A stretch of DNA of 64,000 nt from an uncultured Clostridia bacterium (GCA_934457145.1 CAKSHP010000001.1:1-64000); one strand, 5' to 3'. Positions 1 to 9,192 are shown, counted from the first letter of the stretch. Numbers and translations are program-made. The notes: generated from the sequence alone by a model not told the origin.

Positions 1-1465
1 TTCCCACACCGTGTCCGTTTCCTCTGCCGTCAAACACATAATCTCCCGAGGGCGCAGTTGTTGCAGCGCTGAAAATCACCATTGCATTTGCATCTGTGAT
101 ATAAACAGATGACGGCGCCTGTGAAATTCCGGAGGCTGAAAGCAGTTTTGCTCCGCCCAAATCAACCGTTGATATGCCGGAGGATGAAATAACGCTTGCC
201 GTGTTTTGAACGGCTGTTGTGCCTCCGCTTATGTAATAGTACTGACTTCTTAAGTTAAAAAAGCTTCTGCATTTGTCAAACGTGAGCGTGTGAGTGCCGT
301 TCGTGCCTGTTATTATAAGTTTTCTGACTCTTAAATCATCGCCGCGCTCGGCAATTGTAAGAGCAGTAACATTTCCTATATTAATGTTTGCCGCCGCAAG
401 CTTTGCCTCAATTTCCGCGGCCGTGTAGGTAACCTGCCATATATCCGATTTAATATTTTCAACATCTTCGTATATGTCGTCTTTGCTTTTAAGATAATCA
501 AGCCCGGCGCCTCCGCCCCATGCAGAGTAAACATCAGCCGTTTTGCCGCCGCTCATTGAATAAAAAAACGTTTGCGCAAGCGCACCTTTATACATAACAA
601 CCATTCCCGCAGTTTGTGATGCGGCTTTATAAGTTGATTCCGTTTCCGCACTAACGCCTTTGTAAACCTGCGTTCTCGTATCGTCGGTAACGTCTATTCC
701 GTAGTTTTTATATCCCGTGCGTGTAAGCGCATAGGTTCTTGCAATAACAGCCTGAGCCTTGAGCGCCTCTATGTTCCACGTCGGATACATTTCGCTTCCG
801 ACAACCGACGCAAGATATTCTTCCATATTAACAAGATTTATTATTGAAATAGCGTTTGAATGTATGCGGTCGGCGATAATTGCGCCCCTGTATTCTCCCT
901 TGCCGCTCACTTTAACGGTTCCGCCGTAAAGTGCCGATACGCAAAACGACTGGTTATCGTTTCTGAAAACAAAGCCGTTGCCGCTGCCGTTTGCAAACAC
1001 TGTTTTTGTGTCCATATATGCATATTCAAAATCAATTCCCGACATCTGCTTTAAATTGCCTATGCAGCTTTTTGCAAAGTCTGCACTGTCAAAAAGTCCG
1101 ACCATAATGCGGTATTTGCCGTTAATATAGCCTGCATGGGCATAAGCTCCGCCGCTGCGCAGATTTTTTGCGCCCTCCATTGCAGAGGCAAAACTGTCAA
1201 ACACGGCGCTGCTCATAAGATAGTGACCGCCGCCCTGTTCGGCATATATATCCGCGCAGTCAACCTGTGCAAACTGATAAAACACACCGCCGGACTCTAC
1301 TCCGACAGCAAAACCCGAAGGACTGCTTGCCGTGAACGAATAAACGGCAGCGTCGCCGAACTTAAGTCCCGCTTTAATATATTTTGCAGCCGATGCACCG
1401 ACTGAGAAAACAGCCGTAAACATCATCATTGCAGCCGCAGCAATAAAAATTTTTCTGATTTTCAA
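1..1465 (-). CDS. SpoIID/LytB-domain secreted protein (3' part beyond window)
   Basis: Reading the minus strand from a TTG at 1465 gives an open frame of about 488 codons that runs off the left edge, so the C-terminus is missing. It begins KIRKIFIAAAAMMM, a lysine-rich start and hydrophobic core typical of a signal peptide. Around residue 223 is the SpoIID hallmark EMYPTW followed by EALKAQAV and then RTYAL. Further on come FFYSMSGGKTADVYSAWGGG and, at the edge, GRGNGHGVG, matching the G-x-GHGVG catalytic stretch of SpoIID/LytB glycan-processing enzymes. In this family SpoIID is a lytic transglycosylase acting on denuded peptidoglycan, which fits the amidase encoded 20 bp upstream in the same direction. 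No strong Shine-Dalgarno is visible (GGGATGTGG before the TTG), so the start is uncertain by a few codons and coupling to the amidase is likely. Whether it acts in sporulation or in vegetative wall turnover cannot be told here. Confidence 0.85.
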   Translation of the reverse strand, partial: MKIRKIFIAAAAMMMFTAVFSVGASAAKYIKAGLKFGDAAVYSFTASSPSGFAVGVESGGVFYQFAQVDCADIYAEQGGGHYLMSSAVFDSFASAMEGAKNLRSGGAYAHAGYINGKYRIMVGLFDSADFAKSCIGNLKQMSGIDFEYAYMDTKTVFANGSGNGFVFRNDNQSFCVSALYGGTVKVSGKGEYRGAIIADRIHSNAISIINLVNMEEYLASVVGSEMYPTWNIEALKAQAVIARTYALTRTGYKNYGIDVTDDTRTQVYKGVSAETESTYKAASQTAGMVVMYKGALAQTFFYSMSGGKTADVYSAWGGGAGLDYLKSKDDIYEDVENIKSDIWQVTYTAAEIEAKLAAANINIGNVTALTIAERGDDLRVRKLIITGTNGTHTLTFDKCRSFFNLRSQYYYISGGTTAVQNTASVISSSGISTVDLGGAKLLSASGISQAPSSVYITDANAMVIFSAATTAPSGDYVFDGRGNGHGVG

Positions 1466-1484
1466 AAAACCACATCCCAACAGT

Positions 1485-2939
1485 TTATTTCATAGCGTTT
1501 AATGTGTCGATAATGCCGTTTGCTATAGCTTCGGCAGCCCTTTGCTGATACGTTTCGTCCATAAGCTTTGCTCTGTCCTGTGCGTTCGTTATAAATGCGT
1601 TTTCAACAATTACCGACGGCATCTCGGCTTTTCTTATAACATACATCTTGCTTCCGTCCATACGGCCCCGGTTTTTGGTCTGCCATGCATCGGAAAGATA
1701 TTTTAATATGTTTGTTGCCAAAAGAGTGCCGGTTGAGCTGTATTCGTTTGAAGTGTGGTGCATAACAAGGCTTCCGCCGACCGATGTGTCGGTTAAAGCA
1801 TTACAATGCACGCTCACAAACAAATCCGCCTTTAAATTGTTTGCAAAGCTTGTGCGCTCGTCAAGCGACCAGTAAACGTCGCTGTCTCTTGTAAACACCG
1901 CGTTTACTCCTCTTTGCTTAAGCACCGCAACAAGTTTTTTTGCAATTGAAAGGTTTATATCCTTTTCATTTGCAACAACGTTTCCGTTTGCATCTTTTCC
2001 CTGTGCTCCCGGATCGCTGCCGCCGTGGCCCGCGTCAATCACAACCGTTTTTCCGCCCGGGTTTGACGGCTTTGACGGATTTACGGGATTTGCCGGATCG
2101 TTTTGGTTTAAGTCATTGTCATAAACAAGTTTTATAACTGCTGTTTTGCCCGAATTTTCAAAAGCGATTTCGTGCTTCGGCAAAGCATTTGTGTCAAACA
2201 CGATTCTTGCCGCACCGTTAAAATTTCCGGTTCGTATTTTTAAAATATTTTTCCCTGCGCTGTATGAAGCATTTAGCTTGTCAACATTTGCGCTTTTAAA
2301 ATCAACAACAAGCCTTGTGGGATTGTCTAAGGAAAACACCTGATAATCGGAAACGTTTGACGCAAACGCGATTTTTATAATATCCGTCCCGTTTTCGTAT
2401 GAATACGAAAGACTTTGCGCCGCATTGGAAACATCGGATGCATTTGACGTTATGTATATCTTTGCGCTGTCAGCTCTGTAGTCTACGTCCATGTTAAATT
2501 CCTCTGCAATAAATCGGAGCGGAACCATCGTTTTTGCGCTGCCGCCGTACGTTACAACTTTGGGTGCTGCCTCCAAAACAATATTTTTGCTTCCCGAAAC
2601 TGCGTTTTTTGAATCTATCGTAAGCGTTATGGTTTTGCCGTTTAAGCTTATAACAACCTTTGAAGCCGCACTGCCCGCACTCCACGACACATCCGCACCT
2701 ATAGCCTCGCAGATTTCCCTCACGGCAACAATGCTGCGGTTATTTTCAAGCACAAGCGGAGGAATGGGCGTATTTATTTTTTTTGAATTTACATACACCT
2801 CAAAGTATGCGCCGCTGTAGTTATGCGCCGCACCGTCATAAACAATCACGCCCGAAAACGTGTCCGCGCCGCAAACCGTTATATTAAAAACGCCAAGCAT
2901 TAAAACAATGCTTAAAAATACACATAAAATCTTTTTCAT
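1485..2939 (-). CDS. N-acetylmuramoyl-L-alanine amidase, secreted, with stalk and AMIN domains
   Basis: A 484-aa cell-wall hydrolase. In order it shows a signal peptide (residues 1-25), a copper-amine-oxidase-N-like stalk domain (about 45-155, with the IVAVREICEAIGADVSW and MVPLRFIAEEF repeats), an AMIN-like region (about 175-275), a Pro/Asn linker (about 280-298), and an Amidase_3 catalytic domain to the end. The zinc and catalytic residues of Amidase_3 are all present: His in VVIDAGHGGSDPG, Glu in ANEKDINLS, His in VSVHCNA and Glu in VIVENAFITN. The family cleaves the bond between MurNAc and L-alanine. The gene follows ruvB by 28 bp and precedes the SpoIID-like gene by 19 bp on the same strand, so it is probably read from the ruvC promoter. 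The stalk domains suggest wall attachment outside the membrane; CwlD-like sporulation and general cell separation are both possible. Confidence 0.93.
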   Translation of the reverse strand: MKKILCVFLSIVLMLGVFNITVCGADTFSGVIVYDGAAHNYSGAYFEVYVNSKKINTPIPPLVLENNRSIVAVREICEAIGADVSWSAGSAASKVVISLNGKTITLTIDSKNAVSGSKNIVLEAAPKVVTYGGSAKTMVPLRFIAEEFNMDVDYRADSAKIYITSNASDVSNAAQSLSYSYENGTDIIKIAFASNVSDYQVFSLDNPTRLVVDFKSANVDKLNASYSAGKNILKIRTGNFNGAARIVFDTNALPKHEIAFENSGKTAVIKLVYDNDLNQNDPANPVNPSKPSNPGGKTVVIDAGHGGSDPGAQGKDANGNVVANEKDINLSIAKKLVAVLKQRGVNAVFTRDSDVYWSLDERTSFANNLKADLFVSVHCNALTDTSVGGSLVMHHTSNEYSSTGTLLATNILKYLSDAWQTKNRGRMDGSKMYVIRKAEMPSVIVENAFITNAQDRAKLMDETYQQRAAEAIANGIIDTLNAMK

Positions 2940-2967
2940 TTGTTTTCATTTCCTTATATTAAAACTT

Positions 2968-4032
2968 TTAATTATCACAGCCCTCGTCAAACGAAAGCTG
3001 TTTGAAATTATCGTTTTTCGGCTCATACGGTACGTTTAGATGCTCATATGCCAAAGGTGTTAACATTCTGCCTTTGGGCGTTCTGTTTAAAAAGCCTATT
3101 TGCAGAAGATACGGTTCGTACACGTCTTCTATGGTGTTTGAATCCTCTCCGATAGATGCCGCCAGCGTATCAAGCCCCACAGGACCGCCGCCGAAATTTT
3201 TAATTATTGTCATAAGCATTTTTCTGTCGACCAAATCAAGACCTAAATTATCAATTTCCATCATAAGAAGCGCGCTGTCTGCAACCTCTTTTGTTATTAC
3301 GCCTTCGGCTTTAACCTGCGCATAATCTCTCACGCGCTTTAAAAGGCGGTTTGCAATTCTCGGCGTACCGCGCGAGCGGCGCGCAATTTCAGCAGCGCCG
3401 TCTTTTTCAATTTCAATATTTAAAATCCCGGCTGAGCGCGTAACAATTTTGGAAAGCTCCTCGGGGGCATACATTTCAAGCTTGCTTATAACTCCGAAAC
3501 GGTCTCTTAAAGGCGCCGTCAGCTGACCGGCTCTCGTTGTGGCGCCGATTAGCGTAAACTTCGGCAAATCAATTCTCAAAGACCTTGCCGAAGGACCTTT
3601 TCCTATAATTATGTCTAAAGCATAGTCCTCCATTGCCGGATACAAAACCTCCTCAACACTTCTGCTCAGACGGTGTATCTCATCTATAAATAAAATATCG
3701 TGCTCGGACAGATTTGTTAAAATCGCAGCCAGATCGCCTGCCTTTTCGATTGCCGGGCCGCTTGTTATTCTTATGCTCACGCCCATCTCATTTGCAATTA
3801 TCGCCGCGAGCGTTGTTTTTCCGAGTCCCGGCGGGCCATACAGCAAAACGTGGTCAAGTGCTTCTTTTCTTGATTTTGCTGCCTTAATATATATTTCAAG
3901 GCTTGACTTTGCCTTTGTCTGGCCTATGTAATCGCTTAAGCTTCGCGGACGAAGCCCCGTTTCAATGTCCTCGTCATCTGCCGAAAATCCGCTCGACACA
4001 AGACGTTCTTCCATATTTTCATCAAAATTCAA
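2968..4032 (-). CDS. ruvB: Holliday junction branch migration ATPase RuvB
   Basis: A 354-aa AAA+ motor that drives branch migration of Holliday junctions as a hexamer bound to RuvA. The Walker A motif GPPGLGKT lies near residue 66, the Walker [10 protein letters not shown] near 115, sensor residues around GATTRAG, and an arginine-finger region in PLRDRFG. The C-terminal winged helix ends in [12 protein letters not shown]. Length is normal for the family. It starts 10 bp after ruvA, so translation is probably coupled. It belongs to the ruvC-ruvA-ruvB order common in Firmicutes, followed here by wall enzymes. Nothing unusual is seen. Confidence 0.98.
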   Translation of the reverse strand: MNFDENMEERLVSSGFSADDEDIETGLRPRSLSDYIGQTKAKSSLEIYIKAAKSRKEALDHVLLYGPPGLGKTTLAAIIANEMGVSIRITSGPAIEKAGDLAAILTNLSEHDILFIDEIHRLSRSVEEVLYPAMEDYALDIIIGKGPSARSLRIDLPKFTLIGATTRAGQLTAPLRDRFGVISKLEMYAPEELSKIVTRSAGILNIEIEKDGAAEIARRSRGTPRIANRLLKRVRDYAQVKAEGVITKEVADSALLMMEIDNLGLDLVDRKMLMTIIKNFGGGPVGLDTLAASIGEDSNTIEDVYEPYLLQIGFLNRTPKGRMLTPLAYEHLNVPYEPKNDNFKQLSFDEGCDN

Positions 4033-4042
4033 ATCATTTCAC

Positions 4043-4642
4043 CTACCTAACGAGCTTTTTTAACGCTTCTTTTATAATAAGCTCCAAATCCATCGATAAA
4101 TCAATTCCGGAAAGTGCGCTCTTTGCCTCCGCCTGAGTGTAGCCCAAAACGGCAAGCGCCTCCATTGCCTCGCCTGTCATGCTTTTTGAGTCGCCTATAT
4201 AGCTGCCGACAAGTTCCTTTGCATTATCTGAGGCTATATCATAGTTTGAAAGCTTGTCTTTAAGCTCCAGAACAATTCTTTCCGCCGCCTTCGGGCCTAC
4301 TCCGGGCGCCTTTTTAATAAGCGCCGTGTCCGCCGTCACAATCGCAAGCGCAACCTTGTCTGCCGAAGCCACTCCAAGCACAGCCATTGCCGCTTTCGGG
4401 CCGATTCCCGACACGCTTATAAGTTTTTCAAAAAGCTCAAGCTCGGATTCTTTTAAAAACCCGTATAAAATAAAAGCGTCCTCGCGCACATATGTATAAA
4501 TATACATTTTTATATCGCTGTCCGTTTTTATTTTTTCAAGACAGGAAAGAGGCGTGTATATTTTATACCCCACTCCGCCGACGTCAACAACCGCAAAATT
4601 TTCTCCCTTTAATGCAGCCGTGCCGGATATATAATAAAACAT
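4043..4642 (-). CDS. ruvA: Holliday junction DNA-binding protein RuvA
   Basis: A 199-aa protein whose tetramer holds the four-way junction and loads RuvB. The N-terminal OB-fold is seen in FYYISGTAALKGENFAVVDVGGVGYKI. Two helix-hairpin-helix motifs follow (ISVSGIGPKAAMAVL near residue 74 and KAPGVGPKAAERIVLEL near 109). A flexible acidic linker precedes a small C-terminal domain (EAMEALAVLGYTQAEAKSAL) that contacts RuvB. It lies between ruvC (93 bp upstream) and ruvB (10 bp downstream) on the minus strand. No terminator is visible in the 93-bp gap to ruvC, so one transcript is likely. Confidence 0.98.
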   Translation of the reverse strand: MFYYISGTAALKGENFAVVDVGGVGYKIYTPLSCLEKIKTDSDIKMYIYTYVREDAFILYGFLKESELELFEKLISVSGIGPKAAMAVLGVASADKVALAIVTADTALIKKAPGVGPKAAERIVLELKDKLSNYDIASDNAKELVGSYIGDSKSMTGEAMEALAVLGYTQAEAKSALSGIDLSMDLELIIKEALKKLVR

Positions 4643-4735
4643 CTTCGCTACCTCGCATTTAATCTTGTATTTTCTTTATTATACTATAATTTATATAAAA
4701 CGTCAATTTCATTTTGACAACAATAATCAAAAAAA

Positions 4736-5221
4736 TCAGCCTATTTTGTTAAATTTTTGAGAATGAGCATGACAAATGGCGATTGCAAGCGCGTCCGCAA
4801 CGTCATCGGGTTTCGGAACCGCATTTAATTTAAGCATTATTTTAACCATGTTCTGCATTTGAAATTTGTCTGCTCTGCCGTAGCCTGTCAGCGCCTGCTT
4901 TATCTGCAGCGGCGTGTATTCAAAGGTTTCAACGCCGCACTTTGCCGCCGCCAAAACTATAACGCCTCTCGCGTGCGCAACGGTTATCGCCGTTTTAACG
5001 TTTGTGTTAAAAAAAAGTTCCTCAATGGAAACAGCGTCGGGCTTATATTTATGTATAAGCTCACACACCCCGTCATACACATCGTTTAAACGAAAATCTA
5101 TCTTTGTGTGCGCTTTCGTGGTGATTGCGCCGTAGTCAATTGTTTTAAATTTATTTCCCGTATACTGCACAACTCCGTATCCGACTATCGCAATGCCGGG
5201 ATCTATGCCCAAAATAATCAT
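4736..5221 (-). CDS. ruvC: Crossover junction endodeoxyribonuclease RuvC
   Basis: A 161-aa RNase H-fold resolvase that cuts Holliday junctions symmetrically. The four acidic catalytic positions can be seen: Asp in ILGIDPG (residue 7), Glu in VSIEELFF (about 67), and two Asp in [16 protein letters not shown] (near 138-142). The ATG at 5221 has a strong AAAGGAG site about 7 nt upstream. It is the first gene of ruvCAB, with its own promoter in the divergent region shared with argG. Confidence 0.98.
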   Translation of the reverse strand: MIILGIDPGIAIVGYGVVQYTGNKFKTIDYGAITTKAHTKIDFRLNDVYDGVCELIHKYKPDAVSIEELFFNTNVKTAITVAHARGVIVLAAAKCGVETFEYTPLQIKQALTGYGRADKFQMQNMVKIMLKLNAVPKPDDVADALAIAICHAHSQKFNKIG

Positions 5222-5254
5222 ATATTTCTCCTTTCGCCGCCAAAATATGATTTT

Positions 5255-5282
5255 ATTATATAAAATAACTAAATATATGCAA
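5255..5282 (-). promoter_or_regulatory. Predicted sigma-A promoter of ruvCAB
   Basis: On the minus strand TTGCAT (5282-5277) and TATAAT (5260-5255) are separated by 16 bp, and the -10 lies about 34 bp upstream of the ruvC ATG. The region is divergent from the argG promoter, whose -35 is about 40 bp away. Confidence 0.7.
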
Positions 5283-5324
5283 AATTACAGTTTCAATTTT
5301 ATAAAGAGTTTTTTTAAAATACTA

Positions 5325-5353
5325 TTGATTTTTAAAAAACAATGTAGTATAAT
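5325..5353 (+). promoter_or_regulatory. Predicted sigma-A promoter of argGH
   Basis: TTGATT (5325-5330), a 17-bp spacer and a perfect TATAAT (5348-5353). It gives a start site near 5360 and a leader of about 135 nt before argG. The ARG-box-like repeats lie inside that leader. Confidence 0.8.
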
Positions 5354-5397
5354 TATAACATCAAAAGTTAATTTTATGCAAAATATCATCAATCTTG

Positions 5398-5433
5398 CGC
5401 ATGTTTATGCATTTTTGAGTGAGTATTTATGCA
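5398..5433 (+). promoter_or_regulatory. Two ARG-box-like operators in the argG leader
   Basis: CGCAT-GTTT-ATGCA (5398-5411) and TGAGT-ATTT-ATGCA (5420-5433) are spaced 22 bp centre to centre, about two helical turns, on one DNA face. Both resemble the ARG box layout TGAAT-4-ATTCA with A-to-C and T-to-G substitutions, and match the perfect palindrome TGCAT-AAAA-ATGCA at the argC promoter. A third partial match (TTTATGCA) is at 5373-5380. The position 45-80 bp downstream of the -10 suits a hexameric ArgR repressor acting as a roadblock or looping to the promoter. No argR gene is in the window. Confidence 0.65.
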
Positions 5434-5494
5434 TAGGCTTTTAAAAAACTTTGCACATACTTATTATCATATCATATTTTAGGAGGAATTGCAA

Positions 5495-6715
5495 ATGGCA
5501 AAAGAAAAAGTTGTTTTGGCATACTCGGGAGGACTTGACACATCAATTATAATTCCGTGGCTCAAAGAAAACTACGATTACGAGGTAATTGCGGTTTGCG
5601 GCGATGTGGGACAGGGAAAAGAAACCGAAGGTCTTGAAGAAAAAGCGCTTAAAACAGGTGCTTCAAAGCTCTACATCGAAAATCTTCAGGAAGAATATGT
5701 TACGGATTTTATATGGCCCACTTTAAAAGCAGGCGCAGTTTACGAAGGAAAATACCTTTTGGGTACATCACACGCAAGACCGTGTATCGCAAAGCGTTTG
5801 GTTGAAATTGCCGAGGCTGAAGGCGCAACGGCTATCTGCCACGGCTGCACAGGCAAAGGAAATGACCAGGTTCGTTTCGAACTTGCAATAAAAGCGCTCG
5901 CACCGCACCTTAAAATTATAGCTCCCTGGAGAATATGGGATATCAAATCCCGTGAACAGGAAATTGAATATGCTCAGGCAAGAGGAATTGATGTTCCTGT
6001 TACAAAGGAAGACAATTATTCAATGGACAGAAATATCTGGCACTTAAGCCATGAGGGTATGGATCTTGAAGATCCCGCAAACGAACCGGATTACGATAAG
6101 ATTTTAAAGCTTATGGTTTCGCCCGAAAAAGCTCCCGACAAACCGACATATGTTGAAATCGAGTTTGAAAAAGGCCTCCCGGTTGCAATCGACGGCGTTA
6201 AGTATAAAAGCGCGGCAGAGCTTTTGAAAAAAGCAAACGAGATTGCCGGCGCAAACGGTGTCGGAATAGACGATATCGTTGAAAACAGACTTGTCGGCAT
6301 GAAGAGCCGCGGCGTTTATGAAACACCGGGCGGAACTCTTCTTTACAAAGCACACAAAGAGCTTGAGTATCTGTGCCTTGATAAACAAACTCTTCACTAT
6401 AAAATAGATCTTTCAAACAAATTTGCAGACCTTGTCTATGACGGACTTTGGTACACACCGCTCCGCGAGGCAATGAGCGCATTTGTTGACTCAACTCAGC
6501 AGACCGTTACCGGTAAGGTTAAAATGAAGCTTTATAAAGGCAACTGCATGAGCGCGGGCGCAACTTCAAAATATTCTTTGTACGATCCGGATATCGCAAC
6601 ATTTGAAGAAGATGATGTTTACGATCAGAAAGACAGCGCAGGATTTATCAACCTGTTCGGCCTGCCGCTCAAGGTTCGTGCGCAAATGCTTAAAAGAAAC
6701 GCAGAAAACAAATAA
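5495..6715 (+). CDS. argG: Argininosuccinate synthase
   Basis: A 406-aa enzyme joining citrulline and aspartate with ATP hydrolysis to AMP, the penultimate step of arginine synthesis. The N-terminal ATP-binding PP-loop is [11 protein letters not shown] (residues 7-17). Conserved family stretches include [19 protein letters not shown], and GAYETPGG-like RGVYETPGG. The ATG at 5495 is chosen over an in-frame TTG two codons upstream because AGGAGG (5481-5486) sits 8 nt before it. The gene is followed by argH after 95 bp containing a hairpin. Expression is probably repressed by arginine through the leader operators. Length is normal. Confidence 0.98.
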   Translation: MAKEKVVLAYSGGLDTSIIIPWLKENYDYEVIAVCGDVGQGKETEGLEEKALKTGASKLYIENLQEEYVTDFIWPTLKAGAVYEGKYLLGTSHARPCIAKRLVEIAEAEGATAICHGCTGKGNDQVRFELAIKALAPHLKIIAPWRIWDIKSREQEIEYAQARGIDVPVTKEDNYSMDRNIWHLSHEGMDLEDPANEPDYDKILKLMVSPEKAPDKPTYVEIEFEKGLPVAIDGVKYKSAAELLKKANEIAGANGVGIDDIVENRLVGMKSRGVYETPGGTLLYKAHKELEYLCLDKQTLHYKIDLSNKFADLVYDGLWYTPLREAMSAFVDSTQQTVTGKVKMKLYKGNCMSAGATSKYSLYDPDIATFEEDDVYDQKDSAGFINLFGLPLKVRAQMLKRNAENK

Positions 6716-6731
6716 ATTTAATTTATAAAAC

Positions 6732-6769
6732 AAACGGCGTCTTTGGCTTTAAAACCGAAGACACCGTTT
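6732..6769 (+). terminator. Hairpin between argG and argH (possible weak terminator)
   Basis: Arms AAACGG-GTCTT-GG and CC-GAAGAC-CCGTTT pair over about 15 positions with one mismatch and a T·G pair, around an 8-nt A/T loop. The following sequence (ATGTTTTAATT) is only a weak T-tract. It could tune argH relative to argG or protect transcript ends rather than fully terminate. Confidence 0.55.
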
Positions 6770-6810
6770 ATGTTTTAATTATGCTTTAATCAAAAGAAAG
6801 GATTTTTTAT

Positions 6811-8199
6811 ATGGAAAAGCTTTGGGGCGGACGCTTTTTAAAACCAACCGACAAACGTGTCGACGATTTTAACTCATCAATAAGATTTGACAAAAGAATG
6901 TATAAACAAGACATAAAAGGAAGTATTGCACATGCAAAAATGCTCGGAAAACAAAATATTATTCCAAAAGAAGATGCCGAAAAAATAGTAAAAGAACTGC
7001 AAAAAATAAAAGAAGATATAGAAAACGGCAAGGTGGATTTTTTAATTGACGCAGAAGATATACACATGAACATAGAAAAAATCCTGACCGACCGCATCGG
7101 CGATGCCGGCAAAAGACTTCACACCGGCAGAAGCCGCAACGACCAGGTTGCCTTGGATATAAAAATGTATATAAAAGACGAGGCAAAAACCGTAAGAGAG
7201 CTTATTATAAATCTCGAAAACGCGCTCTTAGAGCTTGCAAAAAAACATATCCATACGATTATGCCCGGCTACACTCATCTGCAAAAGGCTCAGCCGATCA
7301 CGCTTGCGCATCATCTTTTAGCATACTTTGAGATGTTTAAAAGAGATATTTCGCGTCTTGATGACTGTGTTTACCGCATGGATTTATGCCCGTTGGGAGC
7401 GGGGGCGCTCGCCGCAACAACATATCCTTTAGACAGAAAATTTGTGGCATCCGAGCTCGGTTTTCGCGATATAACGCTAAACTCTTTAGACTCCGTCAGC
7501 GACAGAGATTTTGCGATAGAAATAATGAGCGTTTTTTCAATACTGATGATGCACATGAGCAGATTTTGCGAAGAACTCATTTTATGGAGCAGCAACGAAT
7601 TTTCGTTTGTTGAAATGGATGATGCATATTCAACGGGTTCTTCAATTATGCCGCAGAAGAAAAACCCCGACGTTGCAGAACTTATACGCGGAAAAACCGG
7701 CAGAGTATACGGCGATTTAAACACTCTTCTGGTTGTTATGAAAGGAATTCCTTTAGCATATAACAAAGATATGCAGGAGGATAAAGAACCCGTGTTTGAC
7801 GCAATCGACACCGTAAAGCTTTGCCTTGATGTATTTTGCAAAATGATCTGCACAATGAAGGTAAACGATAAAAAAATGCTCGACGGTGCCGCAGGAGGCT
7901 TCACAAATGCCACCGACGCTGCCGATTACCTTGTAAAAAAAGGCCTTCCTTTCCGCGAGGCACATGCGGTTGTCGGCAAAATGGTTGCATACGCGTTAGA
8001 CCGCGGCAAAAGCTTAACCGACTTTACCATGGATGAATTTTTAGCATGCAGCGATATATTTTCATCAGATATATATGAGGCAATAAGCCTTAAAACCTGT
8101 GTGAATGAAAGAAAAGTAGCCGGCGGCCCCGCCGAATCGGCAGTGCGCGATGCAATTAATCAAAACGAAAAATATTTAAAAGAAATTTTAAACTTATAA
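6811..8199 (+). CDS. argH: Argininosuccinate lyase
   Basis: A 462-aa enzyme of the fumarase/aspartase superfamily that splits argininosuccinate into arginine and fumarate. The N-terminus KLWGGRF is the family start. [10 protein letters not shown] lies near residue 105 and [12 protein letters not shown] near 150, where the catalytic His sits. The superfamily signature [11 protein letters not shown] near residue 280 carries the mobile catalytic serine loop. An AAAGGA site precedes the ATG. It follows argG and is closed by a strong terminator. Full length; no oddities. Confidence 0.98.
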   Translation: MEKLWGGRFLKPTDKRVDDFNSSIRFDKRMYKQDIKGSIAHAKMLGKQNIIPKEDAEKIVKELQKIKEDIENGKVDFLIDAEDIHMNIEKILTDRIGDAGKRLHTGRSRNDQVALDIKMYIKDEAKTVRELIINLENALLELAKKHIHTIMPGYTHLQKAQPITLAHHLLAYFEMFKRDISRLDDCVYRMDLCPLGAGALAATTYPLDRKFVASELGFRDITLNSLDSVSDRDFAIEIMSVFSILMMHMSRFCEELILWSSNEFSFVEMDDAYSTGSSIMPQKKNPDVAELIRGKTGRVYGDLNTLLVVMKGIPLAYNKDMQEDKEPVFDAIDTVKLCLDVFCKMICTMKVNDKKMLDGAAGGFTNATDAADYLVKKGLPFREAHAVVGKMVAYALDRGKSLTDFTMDEFLACSDIFSSDIYEAISLKTCVNERKVAGGPAESAVRDAINQNEKYLKEILNL

Positions 8200-8207
8200 G
8201 CCGAAAC

Positions 8208-8250
8208 GGCGCAGCGCAATATAAAACAACTTTGCGCTGCGCCATTTTTT
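8208..8250 (+). terminator. Terminator after argH
   Basis: Arms GGCGCAGCGCAA (8208-8219) and TTTGCGCTGCGCC (8231-8243) pair over 12 bp around an 11-nt loop, followed by ATTTTTT. It ends the argGH transcript; the opposing ssb-like gene ends 20 bp further on. Confidence 0.93.
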
Positions 8251-8269
8251 AGGGCATTGTTTTTACTGC

Positions 8270-8902
8270 CTACTGTTCTTCTTCAAACACAAACTCCATT
8301 TTTGCAATCGAAACCTCAAACGCAGTTTTAGTAACGGTGTTTTCCTCATCTATGTGCTTTGTGTATTCTCTCGACTGAATTCTGCCCGTCAGCTTTATTC
8401 TCGTGCCGAGAGGAGCATCCTTGCAGAATTTTGCGTTTCTGCCCCAGGCAATCGCCGGTATGTAGTCGCTTTTGTTATAAGAACGGTTCACGGCAATCAA
8501 AATATCGGCAATTTCTCTCCCGAAAGGAGTCACTCTGTAGGTCGGAGCCTTGCAGATATAGCCGTCGAGCATGATTTGATTTGTGTTTTCGCCGCTGTTT
8601 AGGTCATATGGCTCTATCTTTTTTGTAAACACCGTTAGAACCAGGCGGCTGCCGGTTGCTTCGTAATTGTTATACGAGCGAAACTGCCCCGTTACCTTTG
8701 CCAAAACGCCTGTTTTTAATTCAAAGTCCGGATTAAACAGCCTTTCCGATATCAGCACATTTATATAGTCGCACGCCTCCGACAAACGCATGACCTGCAT
8801 TGTAAAAATATAAAATTTTTCCGCGTAAACCTCATGGCTGAACGTCGGATCGCTTATAACGGTTCCGCATATTACAGCGTGGTTATTTGTGGTATATTCC
8901 AT
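8270..8902 (-). CDS. SSB-like protein with two OB-fold segments
   Basis: About 210 aa, related to single-strand DNA-binding proteins. Two OB-like halves are seen: residues about 5-95 (NHAVICGTVISDPTFSHE, then DYINVLISE and LAKVTGQFRSY) and about 108-200 (NQIMLDGYICKAPTYRVTPFGREIADILIAVNR, then YIPAIAWGRNA and RIKLTGRIQSREY). The second half carries the better SSB signature, an aromatic/basic strand and WGRNA. There is no acidic DDDIPF-type tail, although the protein ends EFVFEEEQ. The ATG at 8902 (MEYTTNN) is chosen because GGAG lies 6 nt upstream; upstream in-frame codons belong to a dispersed repeat. The role may be a plasmid- or competence-type accessory SSB rather than the housekeeping one. 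It stands alone between convergent argH and a divergent HD gene. Confidence 0.8.
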   Translation of the reverse strand: MEYTTNNHAVICGTVISDPTFSHEVYAEKFYIFTMQVMRLSEACDYINVLISERLFNPDFELKTGVLAKVTGQFRSYNNYEATGSRLVLTVFTKKIEPYDLNSGENTNQIMLDGYICKAPTYRVTPFGREIADILIAVNRSYNKSDYIPAIAWGRNAKFCKDAPLGTRIKLTGRIQSREYTKHIDEENTVTKTAFEVSIAKMEFVFEEEQ

Positions 8903-8904
8903 AA

Positions 8905-9043
8905 TGATCTCCATTCTGCCGCCCTGCATCGACACAAATAATAATAAAACCTCTCTTATCTACAGGGCAGTTATTGTACCCATGTGCATTTTTGAAAGCT
9001 TTGCCTTCAAAAAAATTTGCACGGGCAATAAATGATAAGAGAG
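8905..9043 (-). repeat. Dispersed RBS-ending repeat, permuted copy upstream of the ssb-like gene
   Basis: On the minus strand this copy starts with CTCTCTTATC (9043-9034). It then has a hairpin (GCCCGTGC arm with TTTTTTTGAAGG and its complement), a GCCCTGT loop sequence (8968-8962), the closing arm GATAAGAGAG (8960-8951), a U/A-rich spacer, the tail GCAGGGC (8927-8921) and the Shine-Dalgarno GGAG of the ssb-like gene. The tail can pair with the loop (six Watson-Crick pairs and one G·U). In the other copies the FFKG/AFKNAHG-coding hairpin precedes rather than lies inside the CTCTTATC/GATAAGAG stem, so this copy is rearranged. It fills most of the 322-bp divergent gap. Confidence 0.85.
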
Positions 9044-9163
9044 CAGAGTTTAAATTCGAACCCCTTGCTAAAATATACATATTCTTTTAAATGTAAAAAT
9101 ATGCGCCTGCTGTCAATTTAAAAATAAAACTTTGTGTTTTTCTGCCGATATGTTCATATTATA

Positions 9164-9192
9164 TTGATTTTTTTAAAAATCTGAATTATAAT
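9164..9192 (+). promoter_or_regulatory. Predicted promoter of the HD-domain gene
   Basis: TTGATT (9164-9169), a 17-bp spacer and TATAAT (9187-9192), 33 bp upstream of the start codon. The gene has an AAAGAAAGGA ribosome site. Confidence 0.75.

Noticed and set aside
860..1405. Plus-strand frames of 64 and 89 codons
   Set aside because: The minus strand carries a SpoIID domain with several intact motifs through this region; the plus frames are shadows.
8883..9080. 65-codon frame on the minus strand (MYILARGSNLNS...) overlapping the ssb-like gene start
   Set aside because: It reads the dispersed repeat (FFEGKAFKNAHG) and the first codons of the ssb-like gene in another frame; no own ribosome site.
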